Notes: generated by a model from the sequence alone, not told the origin. DNA of 64,000 bases from Apoda limacodes (GCA_946406115.1 OX291547.1:1617001-1681000), one strand, 5' to 3'; counted from the first letter of the stretch, positions 42,561-55,224 are shown. Translations and numbers: made by a program.

Positions 42561-43551
42561 TGTTTGAAAAGGATTTTTTTTAGAACGCCATGGGTTTAAA
42601 AAAAAAATAATATTTTTGGAGATTCAAATCATATAAAAACTCTTAGAGAAATACAAGAAAGTAGCATTTTGTGTAACTTTTTCGTCAGGCAGGTCCGTTT
42701 GGATCAGGGACAGTTTGGATCTCGCAATGCACTTTAGCCAGATGGCAACACTTGTCTTGTGCAGAATTTGTAAGCAAAATGGTGTTAAAGTAGGAATATA
42801 TACAAAATAATTATAAACAATAAGAAGCTATCATCGCTTTGTAGAACATGTCCAAAGCTTGATATTTCTTAATTGTATCCGGCGTGCGGAGGGTTTCGAG
42901 CGATACTTACTTTCGTTGTCGACAACGTTTTTGTTGCGGGACATGTTGCATGCTGCTTGTAATAGTTTCGTGATCGCCACATCACATGACTGCTGCAGCT
43001 CGACTCGCGACTTCTCGAACTGTTACATAAATATCATAACTTTGTTACAAAGTCGCATAGCTGCGCGAACAACTTACTTAGTTGTAATAAAAACGCAGAA
43101 AACGAGTTATCAGAAAAAACTGCAAACTGGAATTTGTGATTGTTGTTGTTGACCGCACGTATGTAATGTTAGACCTGCGCATTGAGTCGGTCAGGCTTTT
43201 GCTGAATCACAACGCAAATAAAATGTAAAATTTTAAATTCGTTTGTTTAGAGCACTCGCTTAGCTTAGTGACTGGAAAGAGATTCAATGGCCACGTCAGT
43301 TTGTCGTGAGATCTAATGAGAGCGAAGATGCGTTCTAGATGCTGTAAGCTGATAAGCTTTTGAGGGATTTCTTGAATTCATCTGAGTTACCAGTCTTTTC
43401 GCAGGGCCTTTGTCAGATGGGAGTGAGAGGGACATAATAACGAGAAGATCAAAGCAAAATTATGGCTGGTCATGGCTATTCGGTACAGATAGTCGGTTGT
43501 GGCTATTTAGTGGTACTTATACCAACCAAGTGGCCATACACATCTATACTA
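42561..43551. other. spacer, no gene seen
   Basis: No repeat recognised. The frame at 42859-43152 lacks recognisable features. Confidence 0.4.
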
Positions 43552-43900
43552 TAATATTATAAAGCTGAAGAGTTTGTTTGTTTGTTTGCTTGAACGCGCT
43601 AATCTCAGGAACTACTGATTTGAAAAAATCTTTAAGTGATAGATAGCCTATTTATCGAGGAAGTCTATAGGCTATATATCATCACGCTAAGACCAATAGG
43701 AGCGGAGCACCAATGAAGAATGTTTCAAAATCAGGGGTTAATTTTTCCTTTTGAGAGCTTCCGCTGCGTGCGCTGCGTAAACGGTTAAAGTTTCGCCAAA
43801 ATTATGTATGACAGAATTGTGCCCCTTTACAAGTTCTAAAAAACATCCGCGACAGCATATATTTATCTTTTAAGGTTGGCTCACTATAACCCTTTTTATG
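43552..43900 (+). repeat. Helitron-like dispersed repeat
   Basis: Starts 'ctatactataatattataaagctgaagagtttgtttg', followed by 'gaacgcgctaatctcaggaactac', 'ggctatatatcatcacgctaagac' and 'cggttaaagtttcgccaaaattatgtatgacagaatt'. This is a non-autonomous repeat common in Lepidoptera whose start resembles Helitron-like (Lep1-type) elements. A shorter copy lies at 45946-46140. The end is not sharply defined. Confidence 0.6.
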
Positions 43901-45002
43901 CTTACTAAATTTTTTCTTAAAAAATGCATTATTTGCGAAGGTGTCTTTATAAACATGATATTAATCCTTATTCAAATAAATACGTTATTCAAGTATTTAA
44001 TTTAAAACTAAATTGCCCTTTACATCATTCAATTTCAATGAATATCTTAGAAGATATTGCAGTTTTAAAATAACATCGCAGCAAAATAATGATCAAGTAC
44101 TGCGCAAGGCCGGCGGGCAGTCATGAGGGGGAAGGATGGTGGCCCCAGTTAGCTCTGCGAGAAAGCATGCCGCGCGGCTTATATGCGCGGTCGGCTCCCT
44201 CTCTCCCTACGCAGCGGACATAACCGACACTCAATATTTTAACTTTTTTAAAGAAAAAAACTTAGATCGTAAAAATATATTTTTAAATAAACTACCTATC
44301 AGTCATTACCGGAATAACCTACTTCTTTGTGTTTCTATTAATTTTTAAGATTTCAAAAAGAAAAAAAAAAGAACGAGTTGCACTCCGGGAGTGCTGGCAG
44401 AAGTGAAAACCTTTACACACGATTCGCGCTTAACACTCAAATATGTCACAAGACATGTCTTTGACATTGTCAAGAAATAATAATGTTTGTTTATTTACTT
44501 TTTTGACGTAGTATATTTGACATCGCAATCTGTCATAGAATTAAAATTCCATATCCAACCTCCCTGTACTACTCATAATCGCGAATACTAAAAATAAAAA
44601 TTATAATAGGCGTGGCATTACGGTTTACGTATTTTACAAAGACAAAGATGCACTTTGTTCAATTTCCATATTTTAAACACTTTATATACACGAATTTTTT
44701 TCGAGCCATCAGCTGTCACCATCCATGGATGCGCGTAGCACGCTGTAACATGTTTATGTTACACACGACCATTCGCGCAAGCGCCCTGCGCCGCCTAAAC
44801 GAAACAGCAGGCGCAGGCATAAATTTTCGCCGCGCCGTAGAAAGAGAGGGGGATACTCCCTCTCCTTCGCCGCGCCAGCTGCCTATTCTTCATCCGTCTT
44901 ACGCATTTTCACGATTAGGACACGTGACCTGACGCGAGTTTATAATTTTTTACCCATACCAAAAAAAGTGCACAACGTCGCTAAAGAAGTTTTCACTTCA
45001 AA
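43901..45002. other. spacer with GC-rich islands
   Basis: GC-rich patches at 44105-44220 and 44700-44935 lie in AT-rich DNA. Each has short open frames (70 and 106 codons) without recognisable domains. The first contains 'gccgcgcggcttatatgcgcggtcggctcc', reminiscent of a dispersed lepidopteran repeat. I cannot support a gene. Confidence 0.35.
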
Positions 45003-45742
45003 AAGAACTCTTATAGGATCAATTTGTAGTCCATCTGTCTGTCTGTACGATCGTTCTTAGGAACGCGTGAAGGTATCAAGTTGAGATAAATATCAGATAC
45101 TTAAGTCTAACTTCCCCAGAAGCTGTAAAAAAATCAAGCTTCTAAGTCAACGCAATAAAACAAATACGCCAATAACATAATAATAGGCCAAAATACGGCC
45201 ATTTTTATCGCATGTTGTGGCATTTACAAAAAAATCAAAACCTATGGGGCACAGGGCACTTACCGTCCGTACCGTCCTAGAATCATGAATTTGATACGAA
45301 GCATATATAACATCACAAATATATATCACAAAAATCCGAAATTCGTTATTTGTAGATATAACACCGTAAAAAAAAGTTTGCCGTCTGTCTGTCAAGAACA
45401 TTTTACCCAAAAACGCGTAGTTGAAATTAATATCAAATATTAAAGTCTCCGGTCACTTAAAGTTCAAAAAACTCAAGCTTCTCAGTCAATGAAAAAAAAA
45501 TATGCCAAAAATACGGTCATTTTTGTCGCGTATTGTGACACAAATAAATTAAAAACTATGGGGTACTTCCCGTTGACCTAGAAACGTGAAATTGGGCAAG
45601 AAGCAAGATGTTACATCAAAATATAGGAAAATATTCAAAAACTGATCATAAACCTGTCCGACTTGATCTCACGATGGAAGAACATATAATAAGTTCGCAC
45701 GGAACCCTCAGTGCGCCAGTCAGACTCGCACTTGGCCGGTTT
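45003..45742 (+). repeat. GGCCGG-ending repeat, two tandem partial units
   Basis: Unit 1 (about 45003-45372) and unit 2 (about 45373-45742) each contain the GTCTGTCTGT run, 'acgcgt-g', 'aagcttct-agtcaa' and an 'aatacggccatttttgtcgc'-type block. The right end is canonical ('acggaaccctcagtgcgcc', 'gactcgcacttggccgg'). The left AGGGTTCCGTAC end is missing. Confidence 0.75.
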
Positions 45743-45945
45743 TTCATAGTATAGTTAAAATCACGAAAGCATAGTATAATTATAAATTTGTAATAACTCT
45801 GCCAAATAAGTAGTATAATGAACGTCTCGGGATCTACAATTGTCTCGTATATTTCGGTTACACTGTCTTTGGTGTCACAAGAAACATTGGAATATTTTTA
45901 AAGTATAATAATTTTTGATTTTATAAGCACCATTGAAAAGCTATA

Positions 45946-46140
45946 TCTATACTACTATATAAAGCTGAAGAGTTTGTTTGTTTGAACGCGCTAATCTCAG
46001 GAACTACTAGTCGGATTTAAAAAATTCTTTCAGTGTTGGATAGGCCATTTATCGAGGAAGGCCATAGGCTATATATCATCACGCTAACACAAATAGGAGC
46101 GGAGCACTAAAGAAAAATGTTTCAAAATCGGGGTTTTTTC
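45946..46140 (+). repeat. Helitron-like dispersed repeat, short copy
   Basis: 'tatactactatataaagctgaagagtttgtttg', 'gaacgcgctaatctcaggaactac' and 'ctatatatcatcacgctaac' match 43552-43740. It ends in 'gggttttttctatactaatata', which looks like the start of another element. Confidence 0.65.
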
Positions 46141-47451
46141 TATACTAATATACGGGGTGGCCGGGAAGATGACGTTCAAACGTAAAATTTAGATACTTTA
46201 TGATGAGGAGTATTCGAATCAACCCCATGTATGTTCTACGATTTTTCGTAGTTTTTGAGATAGATTTTTTTTCGTAATTTTCACCTAACATCAGTTAACG
46301 ATTTTTTCTAGTTAATAATAGTTGTTTATTTAAAGATATAATAATGGTCAATATCATCTTAGGATCTACAAGACTCTCACTTATTCTCACTGTATTTACT
46401 GGCTGACAAATAAGAGTATGGTGTGTCTTTAAACATCTTGTACTATAAGAGGTTTATTTAGCGCTTTTAAATAACTAATACATTTAATAGTCGCTGCTTT
46501 AGGAGCTCCAGTGTTCTAGGACTGTTCGTCAACGTCATTTGAGAGTTTCAGGAGTTAATAATAGTTGACTATTTTCTGTAAAGACCTAATCGTTGTAGGA
46601 ATTAGTCAAAGATATAAGAATAGAGGCATTGCCCGCATCGTGGATATAGTAATTGCTACACTACGTCTTTAATCTATTAATTTATTATCCTCGCTTTCCT
46701 ATAGTCCTATTATATCATGTTAAGTGTTAAAGAGATAATCAACTATTATAAATCAGCAGAAGACTTAAACGCTGCTGTTGTAGCGCCTTATTATTCTTTT
46801 AGGCTCTAAATTAAGTTATATGTTTGTAGGGCGGCCTCGAACCTGGAAATCGAAATCTAAGTCAAAATAGTTTTAGTCACTTCCAATTTACGAATGGCTT
46901 TTAATGTTTTTACATTATGTACCTAATTAGCGTTTTACTAATCTAGTTTGTTCTATCAAGTAAATCGCAATTATTTCAGTTTATGTTGTCGTTATTATGG
47001 TTTGAATTTAAACCAAGTTCTGTAAGATCATAAAGTTCATTTTATAAGTTAGATCTAGAACAACTGAGAAAATGTGTATAATATACGCATTAAGTCAGGG
47101 TTCTGTATAATGAGAATTATTGAGAATAGGTAAATGAATAACTCGTAACCGATTTTGATAAAAGTAATTTTCATTGAAAGCACTTATTTATAAATGTTTA
47201 GTAAGAAGCGTGATTTCTGTAGGTAGATATCCCTTAAAAGATGTTTTTTCAAATTTCATTACAGATCTGTAAAGCGGATCACATTAGACACCTTTCTGTA
47301 AAATTCCACTAGAATCGACGCAAAAACGGCTGTGACATACTAACGGACGGACTGACGTGTCGAAACTTGAAGATAATATTTTTTAATTAAACATCATTAT
47401 TTAGCTGAGTAGGTACATTAAGAGAAAAATTTCAAATATACAGTCATAATC
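46141..47451. other. spacer, no gene seen
   Basis: AT-rich. Begins 'tatactaatatacggggtggccgggaag', possibly repeat-derived. No recognisable coding sequence. Confidence 0.4.
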
Positions 47452-47560
47452 AATCAATCAAATAAAACTTTATTCAAGTAGGTTTTTAAGAACACTTTTG
47501 AATCGTCAATGCAATGCATACAATGATAATTTCTGCCAAAAAGAGCTGGCAAGAAGTTCC
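47452..47560 (-). mobile_element. LINE 3' tail (antisense), family-B-like motif
   Basis: The reverse complement contains TTGACGATTCAAAAGTGTTC, then 'tgaataaagttttattt' and a TTGATTGATTG repeat. This is the same 3' terminal signature as family B with a different simple-repeat tail. Followed (in element order, upstream) by 'ccagctctttttggcagaaatta'. A common lepidopteran LINE 3' end. Confidence 0.65.
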
Positions 47561-48206
47561 ATTTAAAGTAATAATACAATACTTTGATAATTAGCTAAAG
47601 AGTATACAATATGTACCAAAACACTTATTAGGTAATAAAATAACAAGTAATAACTATACTCGTACCTATTAAATAACGCAATTCATCTATTTCATTAGTT
47701 ATCGCGATACGGTTCCCAGAACGAGCGAGCAGAATAAAGCAATATGGCGGCGCATGACGCTGCGCGCTGTCCGCTGTGGCAACACTGGAAACCAGCAAGT
47801 ATTTCATCACCGAGTCGCAGGAACGAACGAATATCGACAAAAACGTTTTTAAAGTAACTGCCCTATTGGGTAACGTTACCTCATCGGGATATTTATTTAC
47901 TCCGGTACCTAATGACAGGCTTCGAGTAAAGTGTGTGTAAGTGTAGTATGAGATTTGTAATTCGGAGTCATTACCGGACCCCACCCGCATAACCCATAAC
48001 GTTCTTCGACTTTAATAACTGCTATTTATATTGCTTGTTTTTGAATTATCTCAAGTTTTGAATGCATTTTCAGTAATTCATTGTAAAAATGCAAACTAAA
48101 TTTAATAGAAAAATCGGTTAGGTGCTAGTTGAATTCACCCACCGTGGGTTTTGTACTATTTTATTACGTTAATCGTAATTTACGTACGCAAACAAAAAAA
48201 ATGTGT
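47561..48206. other. spacer, no identifiable gene
   Basis: A 120-codon minus-strand frame (47990 to 47628) crosses a GC-rich patch ('gcggcgcatgacgctgcgcgctgtcc'). It has no recognisable domain or splice support, so I do not call it. Confidence 0.35.
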
Positions 48207-48245
48207 GCCCCATCCAATACCTGGCCAATTCCAACGTTGTTATGG
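48207..48245 (-). repeat. 5S rRNA-like fragment
   Basis: The reverse complement reads 'aacaacgttggaattggccaggtattggatgggg', comparable to the GTCGGGCG-GGTCAGTACTTGGATGGG portion of 5S rRNA and to the fragments at 9737-9777 and 33761-33812. It is followed by a 'gtttgaatatcgtttccaa' phrase that also accompanies the 9.7-kb copy ('ttcaatatcgtttccaa'), so the two belong to one repeat family. Confidence 0.45.
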
Positions 48246-49920
48246 TTTGAATATCGTTTCCAATAAACAAATGTGTAACGGTTTCTCTTAATAAACTAGA
48301 CTTGTTTCGCTAGATGGCGCCGATACGGTAATTTAAGATGGTAAAAGAAAGATAATCCAAAAAAGTGACTTCAAAAAGTGATATGATATCCTATTTTTTA
48401 CTTATAAAGCTTTTGAATTTGAAAATTTGAATACAACAAAAACAACGAAAACGTGTTTCTTATCACTTTTTTTAACTTTTAATCATTTGTCAGGTAATTC
48501 GCTAATATAACATATTCTTCTGTTATAAAAAAAAGCCCTTAAATGGACGGACAGACTGACAGACAGACAGCGTAGGTTTAGTAATGTGTCACTCTTTGGT
48601 TACGGAACCGTAAAAATTACACTGCCTTCAACCACTTGAAGTTAGTAGTAAGTACGAATATTGAAACTGCTGGGCTTCTAAACAGATGTGTCAAATTTAA
48701 CAAAACTGCAACCAGAAAGAAGGTTGTAAGTAACATGACTTATTTTTCGTCTGTGACTGTAGTTTTATGGATGTGATTTATATCCAGAATTTGATAAAAT
48801 ACCTACTACAAACTTCAAGGACGCTTTGCTTAGTACATTTTTTAAGAAGTAATGACTTGGAAAACCCTTTTTCACATCTTTTCCTTTCATCCTTGATTGA
48901 GCAATCAAAAGGCAAGATTGGTTAACTTGAAAAAACCATGGGCAAGTTGTGTCAGTGATCCTAAGTAAGGCGGTAATCATTGATTGTTTAGTTCATTTTG
49001 TAGTCTTCAAGATCTTATTTTCACAAATTGTTGGATATTTAAAGTTAAGTTTTTTAACATTGATTTAATCTTTAAACAGCAAATACTTTAAAGTCAAAGA
49101 AATTATTGTAAGTGATATTAGTCAATGATTTGCTTCACTTTGTTTACTACTGTAGCCTCCCTAGTTGAACTTTGTACAGAAAACAAAAACATACCTAACA
49201 CTATGTTTTGCAACGTCCTATCCCACTTATTATTGGCACACAGTGTTCAGAAGTACAAAGCTGTGAGTTAGTAAGTAAGTAAGTAGTATGTTAAAGTAGT
49301 GAGTGACTGTGTCGGTGTCGTCATCATGATATAGGAACATAATTAACAAACAGCACATTCCGTGAGAACACACTGTTGGCCAGTCAAAGGTAAATGCGTG
49401 TGATGGCACTTACGGGTGATGGATAAGTAAGCTCTTAGTACCAGTTCACATTAAAGACACTAAACAATACAGGGTTGCCACACTGTCTGTGTTTAAGCGT
49501 CTCGTCTCTTGTTTGTTTGTTCGTTTAATGATAATGACTGTAACTTTTCAATCTTGACAGATCAACCTTGAAAGTGCGTGAATATCAGTGTTTGTTTGTA
49601 GAGGCTCCATTATTTATAAACAATTAAATTGTCCCTGCTCTCAAGCAAGAGGTAGGTTTGAGTTTGGGTGAATAGTGCTTATATTATGGTAAAGTCGTCA
49701 AGTATGAACTTATTAGATGTCATTTATCTTCACCCTCAACTAATTTCAAAATATGAGAGGAGTCTACACTCTCCTCTGTAACAAATCTGACATTGCGTTA
49801 TGAACTGGTGATGTTTCTCTTCAGTTTATTTTGCGTAGGTACATGATTTATTAAGTCACGCGAGTTATCATAAAAGATAATTCAAGGAACATATTTTGGT
49901 TGTTTTTGTAAGTTTCATCC
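48246..49920. other. spacer, no gene seen
   Basis: AT-rich. A 'ggacggacagactgacagacagacag' run at 48545-48570 with 'ttacggaaccgtaaaaatt' at 48599 is the worn end of a dispersed repeat. Otherwise nothing is recognised. Confidence 0.4.
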
Positions 49921-50600
49921 ATTCTTCTTCTTCTTCATGTGCCATATCCTTAGCGGATGTCAGCGACCTTCAGTCGGAACTTGATCCTGTCTTGTGCTAG
50001 TCCATCAAGACTGGAAGCGTCATTAATGTTTGTCCACTGTCGTATATTGTCGATCCAGGATAGCCTCCTTCTTCCTCTTCCTCTGTTGCGTCCATTTTGC
50101 CTTTAAAGTATATTTATTGTGTCTGTAAACATATATGTATGTCCAAAATATGTAATTTTTCTCTTTTCACTGTATTCAAAATTTCTAGGTTTTTCTTCAT
50201 TATCTTCAAACTTCTATGTTTGTCACCTTGCCTCTCCATGAATTTTTCAACATTCTGCTGTATAGCCACATTTTGAATTAATTTTAGTCTCCATTCTCTA
50301 ATTAATGGCCAGCTTTCAACATCGTATAGGAATATTGATAGTACATATAATAACATTTAACCATTCGCCATCTTAGTATAGCTAAGTTTATATTTTTATT
50401 TGTATATAGTTTTTTTCATTCTCATGAATGAACTTCTGGTTATCTTATCATTTTTTTTTTAAATCCAATTTTTCGTTAAGCTACCTAAATATTTAAAAAG
50501 TTTCACTTTTTCAACTAGGTTGCCGTCGATGTTTAGTGAATTTGGTAAAGTCTCATTACTGCTTATCATCATGTACTTAGTGTTGTGAGTCTCAGGAATT
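49921..50600 (-). mobile_element. RTE-like LINE 3' fragment
   Basis: Antisense. The 3' end is the (TTC)n run at 49922-49937, a GAA-repeat tail on the element strand. Upstream in element order (higher coordinates) are 'ILKAKW', 'SLKIMKKNLEILNTVKREKL' (50208-50155), 'VLSIFLYDVESWPLIREWRL' (50340-50280, the L-L-Y-G-x-E-x-W block) and near 50580-50490 a 'VEKVKLFKYLGS' block. These are the conserved C-terminal regions of RTE-type reverse transcriptases. Several stops and frame changes. Confidence 0.75.
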
Positions 50601-50783
50601 ATTCAATTTACCGTATTTTTTTATGCGTTGACTTAAAAGCTTGATATTTTTACAGCTTCAAAAGACCGTAAACCTAATTAATTGGTTTTAAAAGTTCTTC
50701 CTTCTGTCCAATTCACGCAACCGGTCGGAATGTTTAATTGTACCAAAGGAACGTTTATCTAAATAAATACCAAAGGCTTAAAT

Positions 50784-50990
50784 CCTACTAATATTATATA
50801 TGTGAAAGTATTTCTAGGTGGATGCATGGATGGATGGATGTTACTCAATCACGCTTCCACCACAGGACGAATCATAATTTAACTTGTAACACATACAGGT
50901 TAGGTCCTGGAATAAAACTTGGGCTACTTTTTAGCTTGAAAAAAAATTCAATAACGATAACTGAGCTTAAACGAACAATAGGTTTATAAT
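50784..50990 (+). repeat. Helitron-like (Lep1-type) repeat
   Basis: Begins TCCTACTAATATTATATATG then 'tgaaagt', a (GGAT)n run ('gatgcatggatggatggatg') and 'ttactcaatcacgcttccaccacaggacgaat'. This is the usual start of a non-autonomous Helitron-like repeat in Lepidoptera. The 3' end ('gggcaaaagctag') is not seen. Confidence 0.65.
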
Positions 50991-53277
50991 CTACTCTAGT
51001 CTTTTTAATAAATAAAAATTTAGAAATTTATTTTTAGAGAATTCTACTTGTACATCACTTATCAAGGAACCCAAATTTAGTTAACAAAAATAATTTAATC
51101 AGTTTCACGAATGTCGAATCATGAATATTATTTATATTTAATATAATACAATATATTTATTAAGTTAAACAATTGGTGGTGTTGGTGTCATCTAGCCATC
51201 TTTTGCACTTTAACTATTCATAAAATATAGGTAATACATTTTGTTAATACAGTTATAGTTATTGTCAAAGTATTGCTTGTCATATCACAGAAAGCTAAAA
51301 CATTTTCTTTATAGGTAGGTACATACTCTGCATCGCAATCGTCATCAGGCACGCAGTTGTACAGCAACATTTTGATTCATTAGTATGAAGGGTGCAGCTC
51401 GAAACAAAACGTTTTCGTTTCGCAAACTTCTTTATTACGTTAATATTCTGAGGATTTTTAAATTTTATGTTTATTTTAAATTGATATTTACAGAAGATTT
51501 TTTCGTTCTTTGTTCTACTCGTTAAGACAATTTGTAAAAATATGAATATTATGTCCGCAGATTTTGGTCGAGGTATTACATTTATTCCATTTTTTTTGTA
51601 TAATGACAAGCGCGTTATTAGTTTTCTGTCCTCCATTTAAAATAGGTGCTCATTCTCATTTCAACAGTCATAAATCTTAATCTAAAACTATCACTAAAAC
51701 AATTATTCCAAATCTAATCCAAATCAGGTGCCAACGCACCGCTACAATTTTGGAAACTCAAAACTCGGGCCTAATAAAAACTAACCTTTACAGAATTATA
51801 TCACCAAGTAGAAAAAAGGCAGTATACATCATCCTTTTTGTAGATAAATATTACATTTCAAAATAACTAACCTTTGAAATGAATTGTTTGTAACAACTTA
51901 CTCAATACACAAAATATTAACATTGACTACCTAAACCGATTTTTTACCGCGGCGTTCGTAATTTCTGTCAAATGGTAGAAACGTATTGGCGAGGGGCTAA
52001 ATAGTGGCGCTTTTTTCGACCCGTTTAATGTTGCCAGTGCAGAAAAAACTATCATTAAGTACAAATTGAATTGACTTTAATAGCCGATATTGTAAATAAT
52101 GCCTGAATTTTATACTTTGGCGGTAACACATACATTGATAGTTAAAACGGCTGAAATTACTAAATAATTGTACTACACAAAAAAGTCGATAATAAACAGC
52201 GAACGGTAGTAGAACAAAGCAAGCAAAAAAAAATGATTGATTGCAATAAATCTATAAAATAAGTGCAATATTTGGTCTGCTTTTAAAAGTAGCTGCATCA
52301 TATTCTTACGTTGCATTTGTTGCGATCCGCTCCACGAACAAATGCATTCTTTGCAGTAAGTTGTCACGCCACCACTTGCGAAACTCCAATACTCGTTAAA
52401 GGACTAACTCCACTAAGAATTAAGCGATACCGACTGTTATAGAAAATGTTTCTGTTCAAATAAAGGCACACTTAAAATTTTTTAACGAAAATGTTGTTAT
52501 TCATTTAAATAACTGTTGGCGGCGCTCGGGCTGGATGAGTTTTCAATTGTACAGTTAAAAAATATAAAAAATATTCTTTTAACAAAATCATTAATTGGAC
52601 TCTTCCATTTGTCGTGAGTAAAATATTATTCATTCACACGAACTTATTTATTATACTGTGGCTCCGCGCAACTTCAAAGCGAACATTTTAATTTATTTCA
52701 TTATTATCATTTAATAATGAAATAAAAAAAAAAAACTAATAACCAAATAACACCCTCACTAAGTCACACTGACGGAGAATTTAAGCTATCGAGGCGTTTT
52801 ATTTGCTTTAAAGTGTTTTACTTGCGCGGAACAACAGTAGGTACAATTAATGGCGCTGCCTGCCGGCCGGAACGCAGCAATCATTAACACAGTTATTTTG
52901 GCGAAATATATAAAAACAGCCATATCGACGTGAGGCTCGCTCAGAGTTACTAATCTCACCGTTTACTACCCTACTAATAACATAAATAGCATCGCTTGCA
53001 GTGGAGCGTCGTACGTAATTAGCTCGGTCGTCGACTCTGCGTGTCAAATAATACCTACACTCGAGTCGAATTAACGAGTGATTCAGATCCCGTAATGGTT
53101 CGGCTTACTCAGAGACGCGAGCCGGCTCTCGTTTTACTTTGCGATTTTTATATAATATTTTTGCAAAGGTGCAGAAATTTCTTGTATGAAGTAAATTAAA
53201 AAAAATATAAACAAATAACGACTTATTTATCAGAATCTCATGAAACCAAAAACCCTGAGAACCTAATTCTTTGTTCT
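50991..53277. other. AT-rich spacer with one possible promoter-like patch
   Basis: No recognisable gene. Around 52840-53100 the sequence is GC-richer. It has TATATAAA at 52907-52914, with TCAGAG at 52941 roughly one TATA-to-start distance downstream. This could be a core promoter, but spacing and context are weak. Confidence 0.35.
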
Positions 53278-53700
53278 TTTTAGGGTTCTGCACTTCAAAA
53301 GGAAAAAGAAACCCTTATAGGATCACTTTGTAGTCCGTTTGTCTGTCTGTCTTTATCTCAGGAACGTGTGAAGATAAAATTAATATCATATACTAAGGTC
53401 TACGGTCCCTTGAAGCTTTAAAAAATAAAGCGTCTAAGTGAACAAATATATAAATAGTCATTTTTGTCGCATATTTTCGCATTCACAAAAAAAACCGCTG
53501 TCCTAGAATCATGAAATTTCACATAAAGCAAACCGTATGGCAACTAAAAGTAAACTAAAGAATTAAAAGTAAAGAAAACTAAATAATACTAAAATTGATA
53601 ATTAAGGCCTAAACCTGTGAGACTTGATCTAATGATGAAAGAACTATTTACATATAATAAGTTTGTACGGAAGCCAGACTCGCACTAGGCCGATTTTTTT
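53278..53700 (+). repeat. GGCCGG-ending dispersed repeat
   Basis: Left end 'tagggttctgcacttcaaaaggaaaaagaaacccttataggatcactttg', a GTCTGTCTGTCT run near 53340, body 'aacgtgtgaagataaaattaatatcatatac', and right end 'gtacggaagccagactcgcactaggccg' plus poly-T. Parts of the right end are deleted relative to 3061-3114. Confidence 0.75.
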
Positions 53701-54220
53701 AAGCACTAAATTTCGCGAAACTTCGAAGATTATAGTAGAACAATTTTGTATAAAAAAATCTCCGGCGGTTTTACCCTTAACTACTAACAATACCTTTTTA
53801 CTCTCAATATTTTCATAAAAAAACTTATTTTCATTTAAGTTAAGGTCAAAATTTACCACTTTTCAGTTTTTTAGATATTTTATTTTCACAGTAGACACAA
53901 CTAAACTAAAACTCCGTTGGTAATTGAACGTTAAAAAAAGTATGCGGCACTGACTTCCTGAAAATGAAATTACAATTTACTTATATAAACACATTATAAT
54001 TTCCTCGCATAAACAATTTTACGACTTTTTTAAATATAAGGACGTGATTAATTAACGAGTGCGTTATTTCGTAATAATTATAATAATAACGCTATTAAAT
54101 TACACTCATTATTAACTTTTAGCTGTAAATGCAATAACAGTAGTACCGTAAACATAAACCGACTTAACAAATTATTGAGCGTTCGGCTTTCTTCTAACTG
54201 TACCGCGACTACCGTACACT
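53701..54220. other. AT-rich spacer
   Basis: No gene. Contains 'cgttatttcgtaataattataataataacg', a near-palindrome at 54062-54091. Confidence 0.4.
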
Positions 54221-54562
54221 GTGTCACACACTCGTACCTACATTTGTGTTATAAATACTGATGCGCTACCGCACACTGTGTCACACTCTCGTACTTACAT
54301 TTGTGTTATAATTACTGATGCGCTAACGCACACTGTGTCACACACTCGTACCTACATTTGTGTTATAGTTACTGATGCGCTACCGCACACTGTGTCACAC
54401 ACTCGTACTTACATTTGTGTTATAATTACTGATGCGCTACCGCACACTGCGTCACACACTCGTACTTACATTTGTGTTATAATTACTGATACGCTACCGC
54501 ACACTGTGTCACACACTCGTACTTACATTTGTGTTATAATTACTGATGCGCTAACGCACAAT
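54221..54562 (+). repeat. 57-bp minisatellite, six copies
   Basis: Units starting GTGTCACACACTCGTAC begin at 54221, 54278, 54335, 54392, 54449 and 54506, with no length change and few substitutions. Because 57 is a multiple of 3, one frame stays open for 118 codons and reads as a 19-residue repeat (S-H-T-R-T-Y-I-C-V-I). I regard that as a by-product of the period, not a gene. Confidence 0.95.
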
Positions 54563-54974
54563 GCTGTCGTTATGTAAGCTGTTCGAACAGATTCCCATGG
54601 GTAATGGGTTACAGCTCAGGTACTTGTTTGCGTAAATGTTATTTAATAGTAAAATTATGTCTACAAAGCTCATACATACTCTTACCTCCCACACGGCGCG
54701 TTGTAGATATCCCTGATGTTTGGTAACCCAAAACGACAGTGGCAGATTGACCTGCCTTCCACCTGTGTTCTCAGGGTGTATATTTATATTTATGAATATC
54801 CATGTTTTAACTCAAATGTTCCCGCAATTTATTATACAACATAAACAAAGATTTTCCAAATTGCTAGAATTATCTGAGCCTTAATAGTTTATAACTACAC
54901 AATGTGGGAAAGAGTCCGAAGCTAGGGGTTTTGGTTTCGAATCCCGAATTAAGGGATACACACTCTTTGTCCTA
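54563..54974. other. spacer
   Basis: No gene. 'ttggtttcgaatcccgaatt' at 54931-54950 has a box-B-like look with an extra base. No tRNA fold is evident. Confidence 0.4.
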
Positions 54975-55187
54975 ACCTACATGCGTCTGCCACCCTCGAC
55001 CTGATGTACTACACGCGTCTACCACCCTCGACCTGATGTACTACACGCGTCTACCACCCGCGACCTGATGTACTACACGCGTCTACCACCTTCGACCTGA
55101 TGTACTACACGCGTCTACCACTTTCGATCTTATATACTACACACGTCTGCGAACCTCGACCTGATGTACTTACTACACGCGTCTAAC
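54975..55187 (+). repeat. 32-bp minisatellite, about seven copies
   Basis: Units close to TACTACACGCGTCTACCACC plus CTCGACCTGATG begin at 55007, 55039, 55071, 55103, 55135 and 55167, with a first partial unit at 54975. The last copies are more diverged, with a 4-bp insertion near 55171. Confidence 0.92.
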
Positions 55188-55224
55188 ACTACTGTTATAA
55201 CGTCAAATTACCGAATTCCGGATT

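Noticed and set aside
47628..47990. 120-codon minus-strand ORF
   Set aside because: No recognisable domain or splice support, and it sits beside a LINE tail. A chance frame in a GC-richer patch is likelier.
52847..53047. Core promoter (TATATAAA plus TCAGAG)
   Set aside because: The initiator is imperfect, the spacing a little long and no exon is recognisable, so it is noted only in the spacer entry.
54221..54577. 118-codon ORF encoding a 19-residue repeat protein
   Set aside because: The frame stays open only because the 57-bp minisatellite period is divisible by three. There is no start context or domain.
54895..54975. Possible tRNA or SINE head around 'ggtttcgaatccc'
   Set aside because: Box B has an extra T, no box A is recognisable and no SINE body follows; the 32-bp minisatellite begins directly after.
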